In this document: one piece after another, positions 1 to 10,504 of the stretch | Position numbering within the stretch: position 1 is the first letter of the stretch | How the letters are laid out: every line of letters begins with the position of its first letter | Assembly (NCBI GenBank): GCA_050249955.1 | Contig: JBFWPN010000005.1 | Coordinates: 310,001 to 374,000 of the forward strand | Length of the DNA stretch: 64,000 nucleotides | Reading direction: 5' to 3' | Origin: CAVVIG01 sp050249955 | Lineage (GTDB): Bacteria > Acidobacteriota > Vicinamibacteria > Vicinamibacterales > CAVVIG01 | The notes under the pieces: model-generated | What the model saw: the letters and a program-made list of their open reading frames with translations, nothing else | The model's database searches: none | What the model was told of the DNA's origin: nothing | Translations under genes and position numbers: made by a program

Positions 1-34
1 CGGATGATGGCAGCGCAGAGTCAGGAAGCGTCGA

Positions 35-67
35 GGCCATCATCCGAACCGGGTGATGGCCTTTTGT
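35..67 (+). terminator. Intrinsic terminator / attenuator hairpin upstream of pheA
   Basis: Bases 35-45 pair with 51-61 to give an 11-bp stem (one T-G wobble) with a 5-base loop (46-50), followed directly by TTTTGTT. This is a textbook Rho-independent terminator. Bases 1-10 are also a perfect complement of 37-46, so a 10-bp alternative pairing would break the terminator stem. That layout is typical of a transcription attenuator. No leader peptide can be seen because the window begins here. It could instead simply end an upstream gene: a frame reading into the window stops at 54-56, inside the hairpin. Confidence 0.75.
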
Positions 68-116
68 TCGTACGTGGGATCCGCGTCCGCATGGGCTGGC
101 TGGGTCCGGCAGACCT

Positions 117-965
117 ATGAAGATTGCGTATCAGGGTGAACCCGGGGCCTTCAGCGAGGCCGCGTCGAGGCAGGTGAGTGCCTCGGCCGAGCTGCTGCCC
201 TGCCGCGCCTTCGAGGACGTGTTCGCGGCCGTGGACGGCGGTGCCGCGGACTACGGTGTCCTGCCGATCGAGAACTCGATCGGCGGCAGCATCCATCGCA
301 ACTTCGACCTGCTGCTCGAGCATCAGCTGCCGATCGTCGGCGAGGTCGAGGTGCCGGTCGTTCACCACCTGCTGGCGCTGCCGGGAACCACGCTCGCCGA
401 CATCAGGCGGGTGTATTCGCACCCGCAGGCGCTGGCGCAGTGCGACCGCTTCCTGCGGACCCTGTCCGGCGTCGAAGTGATGGCGAGTTACGACACGGCC
501 GGCAGCGCGAAGCTGGTGGCCGACCAGCACTGGACCGATGCCGCGGCGATTGCGTCGGCGCGTGCCGGCGAGGTGAATGGCCTTGTGTCGCTGCGGGCCG
601 GCATCCAGGACAACGACTCGAACACCACCCGATTCCTGGTGGTGGGGAAGACGCCGCTGTCGGACGCCCCGGCCGACAAGACGACCATCGTGTTCACCCT
701 GGCGAACGAGCCGGGAGCGCTCTTCAAGGCCCTGGCGGCGATTGCGTTGCGGGGCATCGACCTGACGAAGCTGGAGTCGCGCCCCAACCCGGGGCGCAAG
801 TGGGAATACCTGTTCTACGTGGACCTGGCGGCGGCACGCGACGACCTCGCGTGCGCGCGGGCGCTGGCGCACCTGGGGGAGTTCGCCCCGATGCTCCGCG
901 TGCTGGGCTCCTACCCGAGTTCGAAGCCGGTGACGACACGGCAGCCGGCGCCGTTAATCGCGTGA
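117..965 (+). CDS. pheA: Prephenate dehydratase
   Basis: This enzyme converts prephenate to phenylpyruvate in phenylalanine synthesis. The 282-aa protein has the two-lobed periplasmic-binding-like catalytic domain (about residues 1-180), ending in the family motif NTTRF that contains the catalytic Thr. A C-terminal ACT domain (about 190-270) carries the ESRP signature that binds phenylalanine for feedback inhibition. There is no chorismate mutase domain, so it is the monofunctional form, and its length is normal for that type. The ATG overlaps a TGA of another frame by 4 nt, and no strong Shine-Dalgarno sequence is visible. An attenuator-like terminator lies 50 nt upstream. It precedes the ilv genes and could share a transcript with them. 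Confidence 0.96.
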   Translation: MKIAYQGEPGAFSEAASRQVSASAELLPCRAFEDVFAAVDGGAADYGVLPIENSIGGSIHRNFDLLLEHQLPIVGEVEVPVVHHLLALPGTTLADIRRVYSHPQALAQCDRFLRTLSGVEVMASYDTAGSAKLVADQHWTDAAAIASARAGEVNGLVSLRAGIQDNDSNTTRFLVVGKTPLSDAPADKTTIVFTLANEPGALFKALAAIALRGIDLTKLESRPNPGRKWEYLFYVDLAAARDDLACARALAHLGEFAPMLRVLGSYPSSKPVTTRQPAPLIA

Positions 966-999
966 CGACAGAGGACACATCAGGCCTGGGATTACTCTT

Positions 1000-2703
1000 A
1001 TGAGCAAAAAAACGCTGACCGGTGCGCAGATTCTGTGGGAATGCCTCGTCCGTGAGGGGGTCGAGGTCGTCTTCGGCTATCCGGGCGGAGCGATCCTGCC
1101 CGCCTACGACGCGATGCTCGACTACCCGATCCGCCACATCCTGGTCCGCCACGAGCAGGGGGCCACGCACATGGCCGACGGCTACGCGCGGGCGACCGGG
1201 AAGGTGGGCGTGGCGATCGCCACGTCGGGCCCCGGCGCGACGAACATGGTCACCGGCATTGCCACGGCGATGATGGACTCGACGCCGATCGTCTGCATCA
1301 CCGGCCAGGTGGGCAGCGGCCTCATCGGGTCGGACGCCTTCCAGGAGACCGACATCACGGGCATCACGCTGCCGGTGACGAAGCACAACTACCTGATCGC
1401 CCATGCGAGCGAGATCGCGCCGGCGGTGCGCGAGGCGTTCGCCATTGCGAAGCATGGCCGTCCGGGTCCGGTGCTGATCGACATCACCAAGGACGCCCAG
1501 CTCGGCGTCTGCGAGCTGGACTGGGACGAGGCCGAGCCGGACATCGCGGCCATCGACCGGTCCGGCCATTCCTTCGGCGTGGATCCGGTGGCGCTCATCA
1601 ACGCCGCCCAGCGCCCGGTCATCCTGGCCGGGCACGGCATCATCCTCGGGGGCGGCGAGGCGGCCGTGCGGGCCTTCGCCGAGAAGACCCAGATTCCGGT
1701 GGCCATGACGCTGCTCGGCATCGGCAGCTTCCCGGCCTCGCACCCGCTGAACCTGGGCATGATGGGCATGCACGGCGAAGCCTGGGTGAACACGGCCATC
1801 CAGGAGTCGGACCTGCTCATTGCCCTCGGCATGCGGTTCGACGACCGCGTGACCGGCAACATCAAGACCTACGCGCCGCACGCCAAGAAGATCCATGTCG
1901 ACATCGACCCGGCGGAGTTCAACAAGAACGTCCGCGTCGACTCGGCCATCTCCGGCGACGTGGGCGAGGTGGTGTCCGGCTGGCTGCCGAAGATGGCGGA
2001 CGTCGACCGCTCGGCCTGGCTGGCGCACATCTCCGACATGAAGGGCGATGCCGCGGTCCGCGACATCAAGAACCTCCCGGACGACGGCCACCTGTACGCG
2101 GCCCACGTCATCAACGACATCTGGCGCATCACCAACGGCAACGCCATCGTGGTGACCGACGTCGGCCAGCACCAGATGTGGGAGGCGCAGTACTACCATC
2201 ACGAGTCGCCCCGCTCGCTCATCACCTCGGGCGGCCTCGGCACCATGGGCTTCGCCCTGCCGGCCGCGATCGGCGCGAAGGTGGGCAAGCCGGACGCCGA
2301 AGTCTGGGTGGTGGTCGGTGACGGCGGCTTCCAGATGACGCTCTGCGAACTCGCCACGATGGTGCAGGAAGACCTCGACGTGAAGATCTGCATCATCAAC
2401 AACGGCTACCTGGGCATGGTCCGCCAGTGGCAGGAGTTCTTCTACCAGCGGCGGTACGCCGCCACGCCGATCACCGGCCCCGAGTTCCAGAAGCTGGCCG
2501 AGGCGTACGGCGTGTGGGCCGCCACGGTCACCGCGCGGCCCGACGTGGAGCCGGTCGTGGCCAAGGCACGTGCAGCCAGGGGGGCGCTCATCGACTTCCG
2601 GGTAGAGCAGGAAGACTCGGTGTTCCCGATGGTGCCCGCCGGCAACGACCTGCACAACATGATTCGGCGTCCGTCGCCGATTGTGGAAACGTCGGCCGAC
2701 TGA
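1000..2703 (+). CDS. ilvB: Acetolactate synthase large (catalytic) subunit
   Basis: A thiamine-diphosphate enzyme that makes acetolactate or acetohydroxybutyrate, the first common step of Val/Leu/Ile synthesis. At 567 aa it has normal length. The N-terminal pyrimidine-binding domain has the catalytic Glu in HEQGA (Glu52). The central domain is the FAD-binding region, and the C-terminal domain has the diphosphate/Mg motif GDGGFQ followed about 30 residues later by NNGYLG. It starts 34 nt after pheA and is followed 24 nt later by the regulatory subunit ilvN. The order ilvB-ilvN-ilvC is the classical branched-chain operon. Confidence 0.97.
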   Translation: MSKKTLTGAQILWECLVREGVEVVFGYPGGAILPAYDAMLDYPIRHILVRHEQGATHMADGYARATGKVGVAIATSGPGATNMVTGIATAMMDSTPIVCITGQVGSGLIGSDAFQETDITGITLPVTKHNYLIAHASEIAPAVREAFAIAKHGRPGPVLIDITKDAQLGVCELDWDEAEPDIAAIDRSGHSFGVDPVALINAAQRPVILAGHGIILGGGEAAVRAFAEKTQIPVAMTLLGIGSFPASHPLNLGMMGMHGEAWVNTAIQESDLLIALGMRFDDRVTGNIKTYAPHAKKIHVDIDPAEFNKNVRVDSAISGDVGEVVSGWLPKMADVDRSAWLAHISDMKGDAAVRDIKNLPDDGHLYAAHVINDIWRITNGNAIVVTDVGQHQMWEAQYYHHESPRSLITSGGLGTMGFALPAAIGAKVGKPDAEVWVVVGDGGFQMTLCELATMVQEDLDVKICIINNGYLGMVRQWQEFFYQRRYAATPITGPEFQKLAEAYGVWAATVTARPDVEPVVAKARAARGALIDFRVEQEDSVFPMVPAGNDLHNMIRRPSPIVETSAD

Positions 2704-2727
2704 AGTCCGAAGCCTAGAGCCAATACC

Positions 2728-3282
2728 ATGCAGACATTTGCCGTATACGTAGACAACAAGCCCGGTGTGCTGAACCGCGTGGCCTCGCTGTTCCGCCGGC
2801 GTGCGTTCAACATCGAGTCGCTCACCGTCGGCCACACGGAGCTGAACGGCCTCTCGCGCATGACCATCGTGGTCGACACCGACGAGCGGGGGGCGCGCCT
2901 CGTCGAGGCCAACCTGTACAAGCTGCTGCCCGTGCGACGCGTGGACAACATCACCCGCGTGCCGACCATCGCCCGCGACCTGGCGATGATCAAGGTGTCG
3001 GCCACCGGCGATGCCCGGACCCAGGTGATGCAGCTGGTGGACGTCTACCGGGCACGCATCGTCGACGTCAGCCCGGAGACGCTGGTTATTGAAACCACCG
3101 GGACTGAAGATAAAATCGACAGCCTGCTCGAGGTGCTCCGTCCGTACGGGGTCATCGAGATGGTGCGGACCGGCCGGGTCGAGATGGCCCGCGGCGGGGC
3201 GCAGGCGGTGACGGTGGCCCCCTCGCGCGGGCTCGGCGACGGGCCGACGCGCCAGAAGGACGGCGGCGCGCTGTCCGTCTAG
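2728..3282 (+). CDS. ilvN: Acetolactate synthase small (regulatory) subunit
   Basis: Regulatory partner of IlvB that confers valine feedback inhibition. The 184-aa protein begins with an ACT domain (about residues 1-75, with the typical NKPGVLNRVASLF helix region) and continues with the C-terminal IlvN domain (about 85-160). The last 25 residues are Gly/Arg-rich and probably disordered. The size matches the long form of the small subunit. It lies between ilvB and ilvC on the same strand. The gap to ilvC (152 nt) is larger than the other gaps in the cluster and holds a strongly folded RNA. Confidence 0.95.
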   Translation: MQTFAVYVDNKPGVLNRVASLFRRRAFNIESLTVGHTELNGLSRMTIVVDTDERGARLVEANLYKLLPVRRVDNITRVPTIARDLAMIKVSATGDARTQVMQLVDVYRARIVDVSPETLVIETTGTEDKIDSLLEVLRPYGVIEMVRTGRVEMARGGAQAVTVAPSRGLGDGPTRQKDGGALSV

Positions 3283-3355
3283 CGACGGAACCGCGAAGTC
3301 AGGACGCAGACGTCGGAACTTCAGCGATCAGCATTTCGCGATTGGGCTGAACGGG

Positions 3356-3409
3356 CCCGCGGGTGTCGCCACGCGGGTGTGCGGATGCCGATCCGCCCTG
3401 TGGCGACGC
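3356..3409 (+). promoter_or_regulatory. Structured leader RNA before ilvC
   Basis: An 8-bp perfect outer stem (3365-3372 with 3400-3407) encloses an inner 6-bp stem with a GCCG loop (3381-3386 with 3391-3396). A competing pairing, 3356-3361 with 3372-3377, shares base 3372 and the outer arm. The hairpin ends 13 nt before the ilvC ribosome-binding site. No T-run follows, so it is not an intrinsic terminator. Its function is unknown; it may be a translation or mRNA-stability control element. Confidence 0.45.
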
Positions 3410-3434
3410 GACAACAGACTGGAGAAGCATTCGA

Positions 3435-4470
3435 ATGGCGAAGATGTACTACGACGCGGACGCAGACCTCTCCCTCATCCAGGGCAAGAAGGTTGCGGTG
3501 ATCGGTTATGGCTCGCAGGGGCACGCCCACTCCCTCAACCTGAAGGACAGCGGCGTGAGCGTCCGTGTGGGCCTGCCGGAAGGCAGCCGGTCGCGCGCCC
3601 GCGCCGAAGCGGCGGGACTGCAGGTGGGCACCCCGGCCGAGGTCTCGGCCTGGGCCGACGTGATCATGGTGCTTGCCCCCGATACGAGCGCCGCGAAGCT
3701 CTACGCCGAGGCGATTGAGCCGAACCTGACCGCTGGCAAGATGCTGATGTTCGCGCACGGGTTCAACATCCGGTTCGGCACCATCAAGCCGCGTCCCGAC
3801 GTCGACGTCGCCATGGTGGCGCCGAAGTCGCCCGGCCACCGCGTGCGTGAGCTGTACGTGGAAGGGGCCGGCACGCCGGCCCTGTTCGCGGTGCACCAGG
3901 ACGCCACCGGCAACGCCCGCGCACTCACCCTTTCGTATGCCAAGGGCATCGGCGTCACCCGCGCGGGCGTCATCGAGACCACCTTCGCCGAGGAGACCGA
4001 GACCGACCTGTTCGGTGAGCAGGCCGTCCTGTGCGGCGGCGTGAGCGAACTGGTGAAGGCCGGGTTCGAGACGCTGGTCGAGGCCGGCTACCAGCCTGAA
4101 GTGGCCTACTTCGAGTGCCTCCACGAGCTGAAGCTCATCGTCGACCTGATGTACCAGGGCGGCATCAACTACATGCGCTACTCGGTCAGCGACACCGCCG
4201 AGGCAGGCGACTACACCTCGGGCCCGCGGGTCATCACCAAGCAGACCAAGGCCGAGATGAAGAACATCCTCGAGGACATCCGCAGCGGCAAGTGGGCCGC
4301 CGAGTGGGTGCAGGAGAATGCCACGGGCCGCAAGACGTTCGAGGCCCGTCGCAAGGCGGAGCGGTCGCACCAGATCGAGAAGGTCGGCGCGCAGCTTCGC
4401 GGCATGATGCCGTTCCTGAAGCCGGTGACGATCACGGACGAGGAAGTGAACAGCGCAACCGTCTCGAAGA

Positions 4471-4478
<8 letters not shown>
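3435..4478 (+). CDS. ilvC: Ketol-acid reductoisomerase
   Basis: NADPH-dependent isomerisation and reduction of acetolactate to dihydroxyisovalerate. The ATG at 3435 was chosen because GGAGAA lies 8 nt upstream and the protein then begins with the usual MAKMYYDADAD. An in-frame ATG at 3363 would add 24 atypical residues. The 347-aa class I enzyme has the Rossmann motif GYGSQGHAHSLNL and the catalytic segments DLFGEQAVLCGG and ECLHELKLI that hold the Mg ligands. Its last 8 nt overlap the start of the following sigma-54 activator. Confidence 0.97.
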
Positions 4479-6029
<1,551 letters not shown>

Positions 6030-6033
<4 letters not shown>

Positions 6034-6341
6034 CGTCGCGCCCGCTGCCGGAGGCGTCGGCCCACGTAGGCGGCCAGCAGCATCGGCACGCCGAGGGCCA
6101 GGTAGGCGAGGAAGGGGCCGGTCCACGACGAGGCCAGGCTGCCGCCCCGGTACAGGGCAGCCGCGAACTGGGCCGGTCCGATCGCCGCCGGTGTCAGCCA
6201 GCCACGGCCGCCCGTTGCCGCACCGATCACCACCGACAGCACCACGGCCACCGGCAGACCGACCCGGCTGCCGAGCGTGCCGACTTCAAGTGCGACGCCC
6301 ATGGCCACCGCAATGAGCAGGGCGGTACGTGTGGGAAGCAT
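6030..6341 (-). CDS. Small hypothetical membrane protein at the end of the MoxR/Bat operon
   Basis: A 103-aa protein with three likely membrane segments (about residues 6-22, 28-45 and 75-92) and a C-terminal Arg-rich tail facing the cytoplasm. I do not recognise the family. It follows the VWA gene by 26 nt and has codon use like its neighbours. Its 3' end overlaps the convergent sigma-54 activator by 4 nt. It is probably the last gene of the operon starting at 12463. Confidence 0.6.
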
Positions 6342-6367
6342 GCCTGAGGGGGCTCCGACGCGGGTGG

Positions 6368-7477
6368 CTACCCGAGGACGAACATGACAACCGCCGCCGA
6401 CGCGGCAACGCCCAGGGCCTGAATCCAGAGTTCCGCGCGGTCGCGCAGGAAGACCATGCCCAGGAACGGGAAGATGGCGGCGGCCACCAGGAAGCGCCAG
6501 TAGAGCTCCTCGGACTGTTCCTGCGATCCGAGCGAGGGGGCCATCCGCTTCGCGGTGTCGATGATCGTGTTCGCGATATGGCGGTCGCCGTCGCGGTCGA
6601 GCTCGAAGTACTGCCCGCCACCCGCCGATGCGAGCCGCTGCAGCGACGCCCGGTCGAGCCGGGAGATGGACGGCACCTCCGGGTCGTGAACGACGTTGCC
6701 TTCCTTGTCCTTGAACTCCGGGAGGCGGCCGCCTCCAAGCGTGCCCACGCCGACGACGAAGAGCGGGATGCCGGCATCCTGTGCCCGCTTGAGCGACTTG
6801 GCCACCTCACCGCTCCAGACTTCGCCGTCCGTGATCATGATGAACGCCTTCGCGTTGGGCGACTTGCCGTGCATCTCCTCGTCGCGCTCGATCAGCCGGA
6901 TGCCCCAGTAGATCCCCTGCTCGCTGTTCGTGTCCCACGTCGTCTCGTCCTCGACGCGGAACGGGGAGGTGGCGTCCAGGTGATCGACGAAGAAGAAGAA
7001 CGTGTTCGGATCCTTCGTCAGCCGGATCTGGGGCGCCGCGATGTGCGCGAAGAGCGCCAGTGCGATGCGGTCGTTGTTCCAGGCGAGTGAGTCGCCGATG
7101 ACGCGGAGGAACTGCACCGCGCGCTTCCAGCGGCTGCCGGCCACGTCCTGGACGTACATGGAGGCCGACCCGTCCTGCAGGAGCACCAGGTCCACGCCGC
7201 CGCTTCGAACCGCGGTGGCCGGTCCATGCGGCCGCGCGAGCGCGACGATGAGCAGGGCAGAGGAGAGGATGAGGCACAGCCAGAAGGGCAGGTCGCCCAG
7301 GGGGGCGAACCGCTCCCGGACAGGGACCACCCGGGTCCGCTGCAGCTGACGTGCGAGCATGCGGCGGCTCAGGAGCCGCCAGCACCACAGCACCAGGAGC
7401 AGCGCGGGCACGACGAGCAGCCAGAGCAGCTCCGGCTGGCCGAACGTGATGTCCCTGAAGTTGATCCGGACCAGCAC
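6368..7477 (-). CDS. Membrane-anchored VWA domain protein (BatB-like)
   Basis: A 369-aa protein with two N-terminal membrane helices (about 15-32 and 66-84), a von Willebrand A domain (about 92-300) and two C-terminal helices (about 325-368). The metal-ion-dependent adhesion site DGSASM is intact, with a TDGE segment further on. This is the BatB layout. In MoxR/Bat systems such proteins are thought to form envelope complexes assembled or remodelled by the MoxR ATPase. It lies 4 nt after the preceding gene of the operon. Confidence 0.85.
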   Translation of the reverse strand: MLVRINFRDITFGQPELLWLLVVPALLLVLWCWRLLSRRMLARQLQRTRVVPVRERFAPLGDLPFWLCLILSSALLIVALARPHGPATAVRSGGVDLVLLQDGSASMYVQDVAGSRWKRAVQFLRVIGDSLAWNNDRIALALFAHIAAPQIRLTKDPNTFFFFVDHLDATSPFRVEDETTWDTNSEQGIYWGIRLIERDEEMHGKSPNAKAFIMITDGEVWSGEVAKSLKRAQDAGIPLFVVGVGTLGGGRLPEFKDKEGNVVHDPEVPSISRLDRASLQRLASAGGGQYFELDRDGDRHIANTIIDTAKRMAPSLGSQEQSEELYWRFLVAAAIFPFLGMVFLRDRAELWIQALGVAASAAVVMFVLG

Positions 7478-7481
7478 GGGA

Positions 7482-8192
7482 TCAGCCCTTGCGCTGGATC
7501 TTCTGGCCCCTGCCCGGGTCCATCTGCTCTTCGCGCTCGTCGTAGCGCATCGGGGTGACAGTCTTGAAGTCGCTCATCGACTCGCTCTCGGGCGGACCGC
7601 CAGGGTTGCCGTGGATCGTCGGGCCTACCGGCAGGTCGACGCTCTCGTCGACGCGGTCGGACTTCCTGGACTCGCGTTTCGCGCCACGCGGGTTCTTGGC
7701 AATCTGGTCGCGCAGCTTCACGACGAATTCGTAGTTGAACGAGGCGTCCGCGTTGTCCGGGTCGCGCCGCAGCACGTCGGCGTAGGCCTGGACGACGCCG
7801 TCAAGGCGGGAGACCACCGCCTTCTTGTCGTCCGACTGCGGAGCGCTCGTGCGGTAGGCCGCGTTCGCCGCCAGGAAGAGCAGTTCGGGGTCCTGGATGG
7901 CCGGACCGCCGCCGGGTGCCGCCATCTCGGTGAGGGCGGTGTAGCGCGACAGCCAGTAGGTGACGGTCGCCTCGTGCCTGGCCTCGGTGCCGGCCTCGAG
8001 GCCGACGGGCGGAGGCAGCCGCTTGATGAGGGTGGCGTCGCTCTCGAGGTCGCCCTCGTCCGTGTACTGGAGCGTGGCGAGCCGCTGGTGTGCGTCGGCC
8101 AGCCGCCGTGCGTGCTTCGACTCCTGCAAGCTGAGGGAGCCGCCTGCGAACAGCAGGATGGCGAGGATGAGTCCGCCTGCGATGCTCTTCAT
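7482..8192 (-). CDS. Secreted or anchored helical protein of the Bat operon
   Basis: 236 aa with an N-terminal hydrophobic segment (about 3-22) that could be a signal or anchor. A mostly helical middle (about 100-165) resembles a TPR unit (AYADVLRRDPDNADASFNYEF). The C-terminal tail is polar and proline/glycine-rich. In Bat operons of other bacteria the gene between the two VWA genes often encodes a TPR protein (BatC), and the position here is the same, but the sequence match is weak. It starts 9 nt after the upstream VWA gene. Confidence 0.7.
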   Translation of the reverse strand: MKSIAGGLILAILLFAGGSLSLQESKHARRLADAHQRLATLQYTDEGDLESDATLIKRLPPPVGLEAGTEARHEATVTYWLSRYTALTEMAAPGGGPAIQDPELLFLAANAAYRTSAPQSDDKKAVVSRLDGVVQAYADVLRRDPDNADASFNYEFVVKLRDQIAKNPRGAKRESRKSDRVDESVDLPVGPTIHGNPGGPPESESMSDFKTVTPMRYDEREEQMDPGRGQKIQRKG

Positions 8193-8201
8193 CGTGTTCT
8201 C

Positions 8202-9302
8202 CTAGGGCACTTTCTGGAACTGCGGCAGCGTCAGCTTCAGGAACGCCGCGGTCAGCCAGCACGCCGCCGCCGCGAGGGCGAAGAAGGCGAAGCGCGGGCG
8301 CTGGCTGGTGTACTGCTTGGTCGAAATCGTGCCGGCCGCCACCTTGTCCAGGTCGGCGATCGCGGCGAGGAACGCATCCTCGCTGCTGGCCGCGTAGAAC
8401 TTCCCGCCGGTCCTCTCGATGGCCGGCACCCAGATCTCGTCCGGGATCACCATGCCCTTGCCGCGGTCGTAGTTCGTACGGACCATGTAGACGGGGATCT
8501 TGGCGTCGATCGCGCCCTGAAGGATCTCGTCGAGCGTCCGGTCACCGACCTGCACCCGGGTGTCCTCCCCGTCCGAGAAGAGGATCATGATGTTGCCGGT
8601 CGCATCGAGGAAGTCGAACGCCTTGAAGAGCCCCGTCCCCTGCTCGATCGCCGCCGCAATCACGGTGCCCTGGTCGGGGAACAGCGAGTACTCCACCGGA
8701 TCGCCGATGAGGGAGATGCTGAGCAGGATGTTGTCGTAGTCGTTCGTGAACGGCGTGACGACGTAGGCCTCGTTGCCGAACTCGACCAGCGCCATCAGGT
8801 CCTTGTAGTTGCGCGCCATCCGCAGGCGCACGAACCGCTCGGCGGCGGCCACCGTGGTGAAGAAGGTGGCGTCGGTCTCGGCGCGCGTGTTGAGCTGGGC
8901 TGCCTTGAACGGCGTGCGCATGCTGGTCGACGCGTCGATCATGATGGCGATGCGTCGGCCCGGATAGGACACCTCGCTGGTGACCAGCGAGGTGAACGGG
9001 TCGGCAATCGCAATCGCGAAGAAGGGGATCCCGGCGAGGAACACCAGCAGCGGCACGTGGCGGACGAAGCCGAGGTACGACGGGCGGAGCGTGCCGGGCA
9101 GCGCCGGCACCACGAGGCGATGCCGGCCTGGCTGCCGCACGATGAACGAGCGCGCCACGAGCGCGAACACGGCGAGCGCCACGAGGCCGAAGGCCACGAG
9201 TCGACCGTCGCCCGCATGCCAGAATTGCAGGTCCGCGAGGCGGATGTGCTGCCACTCGGCAATCGTATTGGCGAGGTATTGCCGCGCCCCGCTGTAGGAC
9301 AT
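8202..9302 (-). CDS. Membrane-anchored VWA domain protein (BatA-like)
   Basis: 366 aa from the ATG at 9302, which sits 2 nt after the upstream stop and has GGAGAG 12 nt before it. An in-frame start at 9344 would overlap the upstream gene by 40 nt and is less likely. Two N-terminal membrane helices (about 35-52 and 80-98) are followed by a VWA domain (about 110-320) with the adhesion site DASTSM and the downstream segment FSDGEDT, then a C-terminal helix. It pairs with the second VWA protein of this operon. Confidence 0.85.
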   Translation of the reverse strand: MSYSGARQYLANTIAEWQHIRLADLQFWHAGDGRLVAFGLVALAVFALVARSFIVRQPGRHRLVVPALPGTLRPSYLGFVRHVPLLVFLAGIPFFAIAIADPFTSLVTSEVSYPGRRIAIMIDASTSMRTPFKAAQLNTRAETDATFFTTVAAAERFVRLRMARNYKDLMALVEFGNEAYVVTPFTNDYDNILLSISLIGDPVEYSLFPDQGTVIAAAIEQGTGLFKAFDFLDATGNIMILFSDGEDTRVQVGDRTLDEILQGAIDAKIPVYMVRTNYDRGKGMVIPDEIWVPAIERTGGKFYAASSEDAFLAAIADLDKVAAGTISTKQYTSQRPRFAFFALAAAACWLTAAFLKLTLPQFQKVP

Positions 9303-9304
9303 CT

Positions 9305-10504
9305 CTACGCCCGGCTCTCCATCGGGGCCGGGCCGGACGTCCACCGCCTGAAGAGGGTTCGCGGGAACACGTTGTCCGAGCGGACGGTGGAGGCCGCCCG
9401 GCTCGCCGCCTCCAGGGCATCGTCGAGCGCGGAGTCGTTGCGGGTGGCACGGCCGTACTGGGCCGCGGCGAAGGTCTGGAGCGCGTCGCGCAGCGCCTCG
9501 ACGGTGGACCGGCGGGCGTCGGCCACCGACATGCGGCCGAGCTGACGGGTCAGGTCCTGCGCCGTCGTCGGGGCGGAGACGATCCGCTTCGTGCCGCGAC
9601 GCGGCCCGCGCGTCACGAGCTGGCCGTCGCCGACCACGACGTCGGCAGCGGCGGTCCGCTGGCTGATCGCGCGTCCGAGGGCGCCGGCGGCTGCGATGCG
9701 GGTGGCCGCAAGCGCGCGGTCGGCCAGTTCGTCGGTCCAGCCGCCGCCCTTGTCGCGACGCACCGCGGCGAGTTCACGCGTGGCCACGCCGAGGAGCGAC
9801 CCGGCCGACAGCTCGCGCTGATCACTCGGCGTCCACTTGCGGGCGCCGCGGGCAGCACGGACGAGCACGAGGACGACGATCAGGGCAGCGAAGGCCATGA
9901 GCGCCGTGCCGATGATGTTGAACATCCCCGCGCGCAGGGTCAGCGCGTCGATCGTCGCGAAGCTCGCACCGGTGGCATCGCGGATATCGGTGGCACCGTC
10001 GGGCACCATCGACGTGATCCGGATGACGTGAGGCGGCAGGTAGTAGAGCAGGTCGCGACCCTGGACCGCCGCGCTGCCATCCACCTTGCTGTTGATGCGG
10101 TAGTGGAGGCCGATGTCGGGAATGCGCACGTCGGTGCCTACGGCGTCGGGGTTGATGAGCCGCAGCCGGTACTCGTACTGGAAGAAGCGGCGGATGCCGG
10201 CGTGCTGGTCGGCCGGGTGGCTCCCGGACACCACCTCGAACGGTGCCATCTGGACGACGGCATTCCCGAGCCGCGACTCGTCCACCACCACCGAGACCGC
10301 CTCCGATTCGAGCACGGCGCAGGTGAGGGAGAGGTCGAACTGCTCGCCAATCCGCACGGCCCCGGCGCTCGTGCGCCACCAGCAGCGGATGGGGTCGACC
10401 TCGACATTCCGCGTGCCCGGCGCCTGCGCAGGCGCAGGCTGGGCCGTGGCGATGCCGGACAGGGCGGACAGCAGGACAGCGGTAAGGACGAGCCGTTTAC
10501 TCAT
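9305..10504 (-). CDS. Secreted/membrane protein of the MoxR-Bat operon, family unknown
   Basis: 399 aa from the ATG at 10504, chosen because it gives a clean signal peptide (MSKRLVLTAVLLSALSGIATA) and an 8-nt ATG overlap with the upstream DUF58 gene. The periplasmic part (about 25-195) is beta-rich. One membrane helix follows at about 200-222, then a cytoplasmic helical region to the end. The layout of a periplasmic beta domain, a helix and a cytoplasmic tail, and its place in the operon, recall BatD, but it is shorter and I cannot confirm homology. Confidence 0.72.
   Translation of the reverse strand: MSKRLVLTAVLLSALSGIATAQPAPAQAPGTRNVEVDPIRCWWRTSAGAVRIGEQFDLSLTCAVLESEAVSVVVDESRLGNAVVQMAPFEVVSGSHPADQHAGIRRFFQYEYRLRLINPDAVGTDVRIPDIGLHYRINSKVDGSAAVQGRDLLYYLPPHVIRITSMVPDGATDIRDATGASFATIDALTLRAGMFNIIGTALMAFAALIVVLVLVRAARGARKWTPSDQRELSAGSLLGVATRELAAVRRDKGGGWTDELADRALAATRIAAAGALGRAISQRTAAADVVVGDGQLVTRGPRRGTKRIVSAPTTAQDLTRQLGRMSVADARRSTVEALRDALQTFAAAQYGRATRNDSALDDALEAASRAASTVRSDNVFPRTLFRRWTSGPAPMESRA

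Noticed and set aside
1..120. Possible C-terminus of an upstream gene (two open frames enter the window, one stopping at 56 and one at 120)
   Set aside because: Too short to identify, no recognisable motif, and the terminator hairpin and attenuator-like pairing explain the region equally well.
724..2835. 703-codon open frame on the minus strand across ilvB
   Set aside because: Antisense shadow of a well-identified gene; Arg/His/Val-rich composition typical of the opposite frame of G+C-rich coding DNA.
7359..9545. 728-codon open frame on the plus strand
   Set aside because: Antisense to the two VWA genes and the gene between them; no domain features and no ribosome-binding site.
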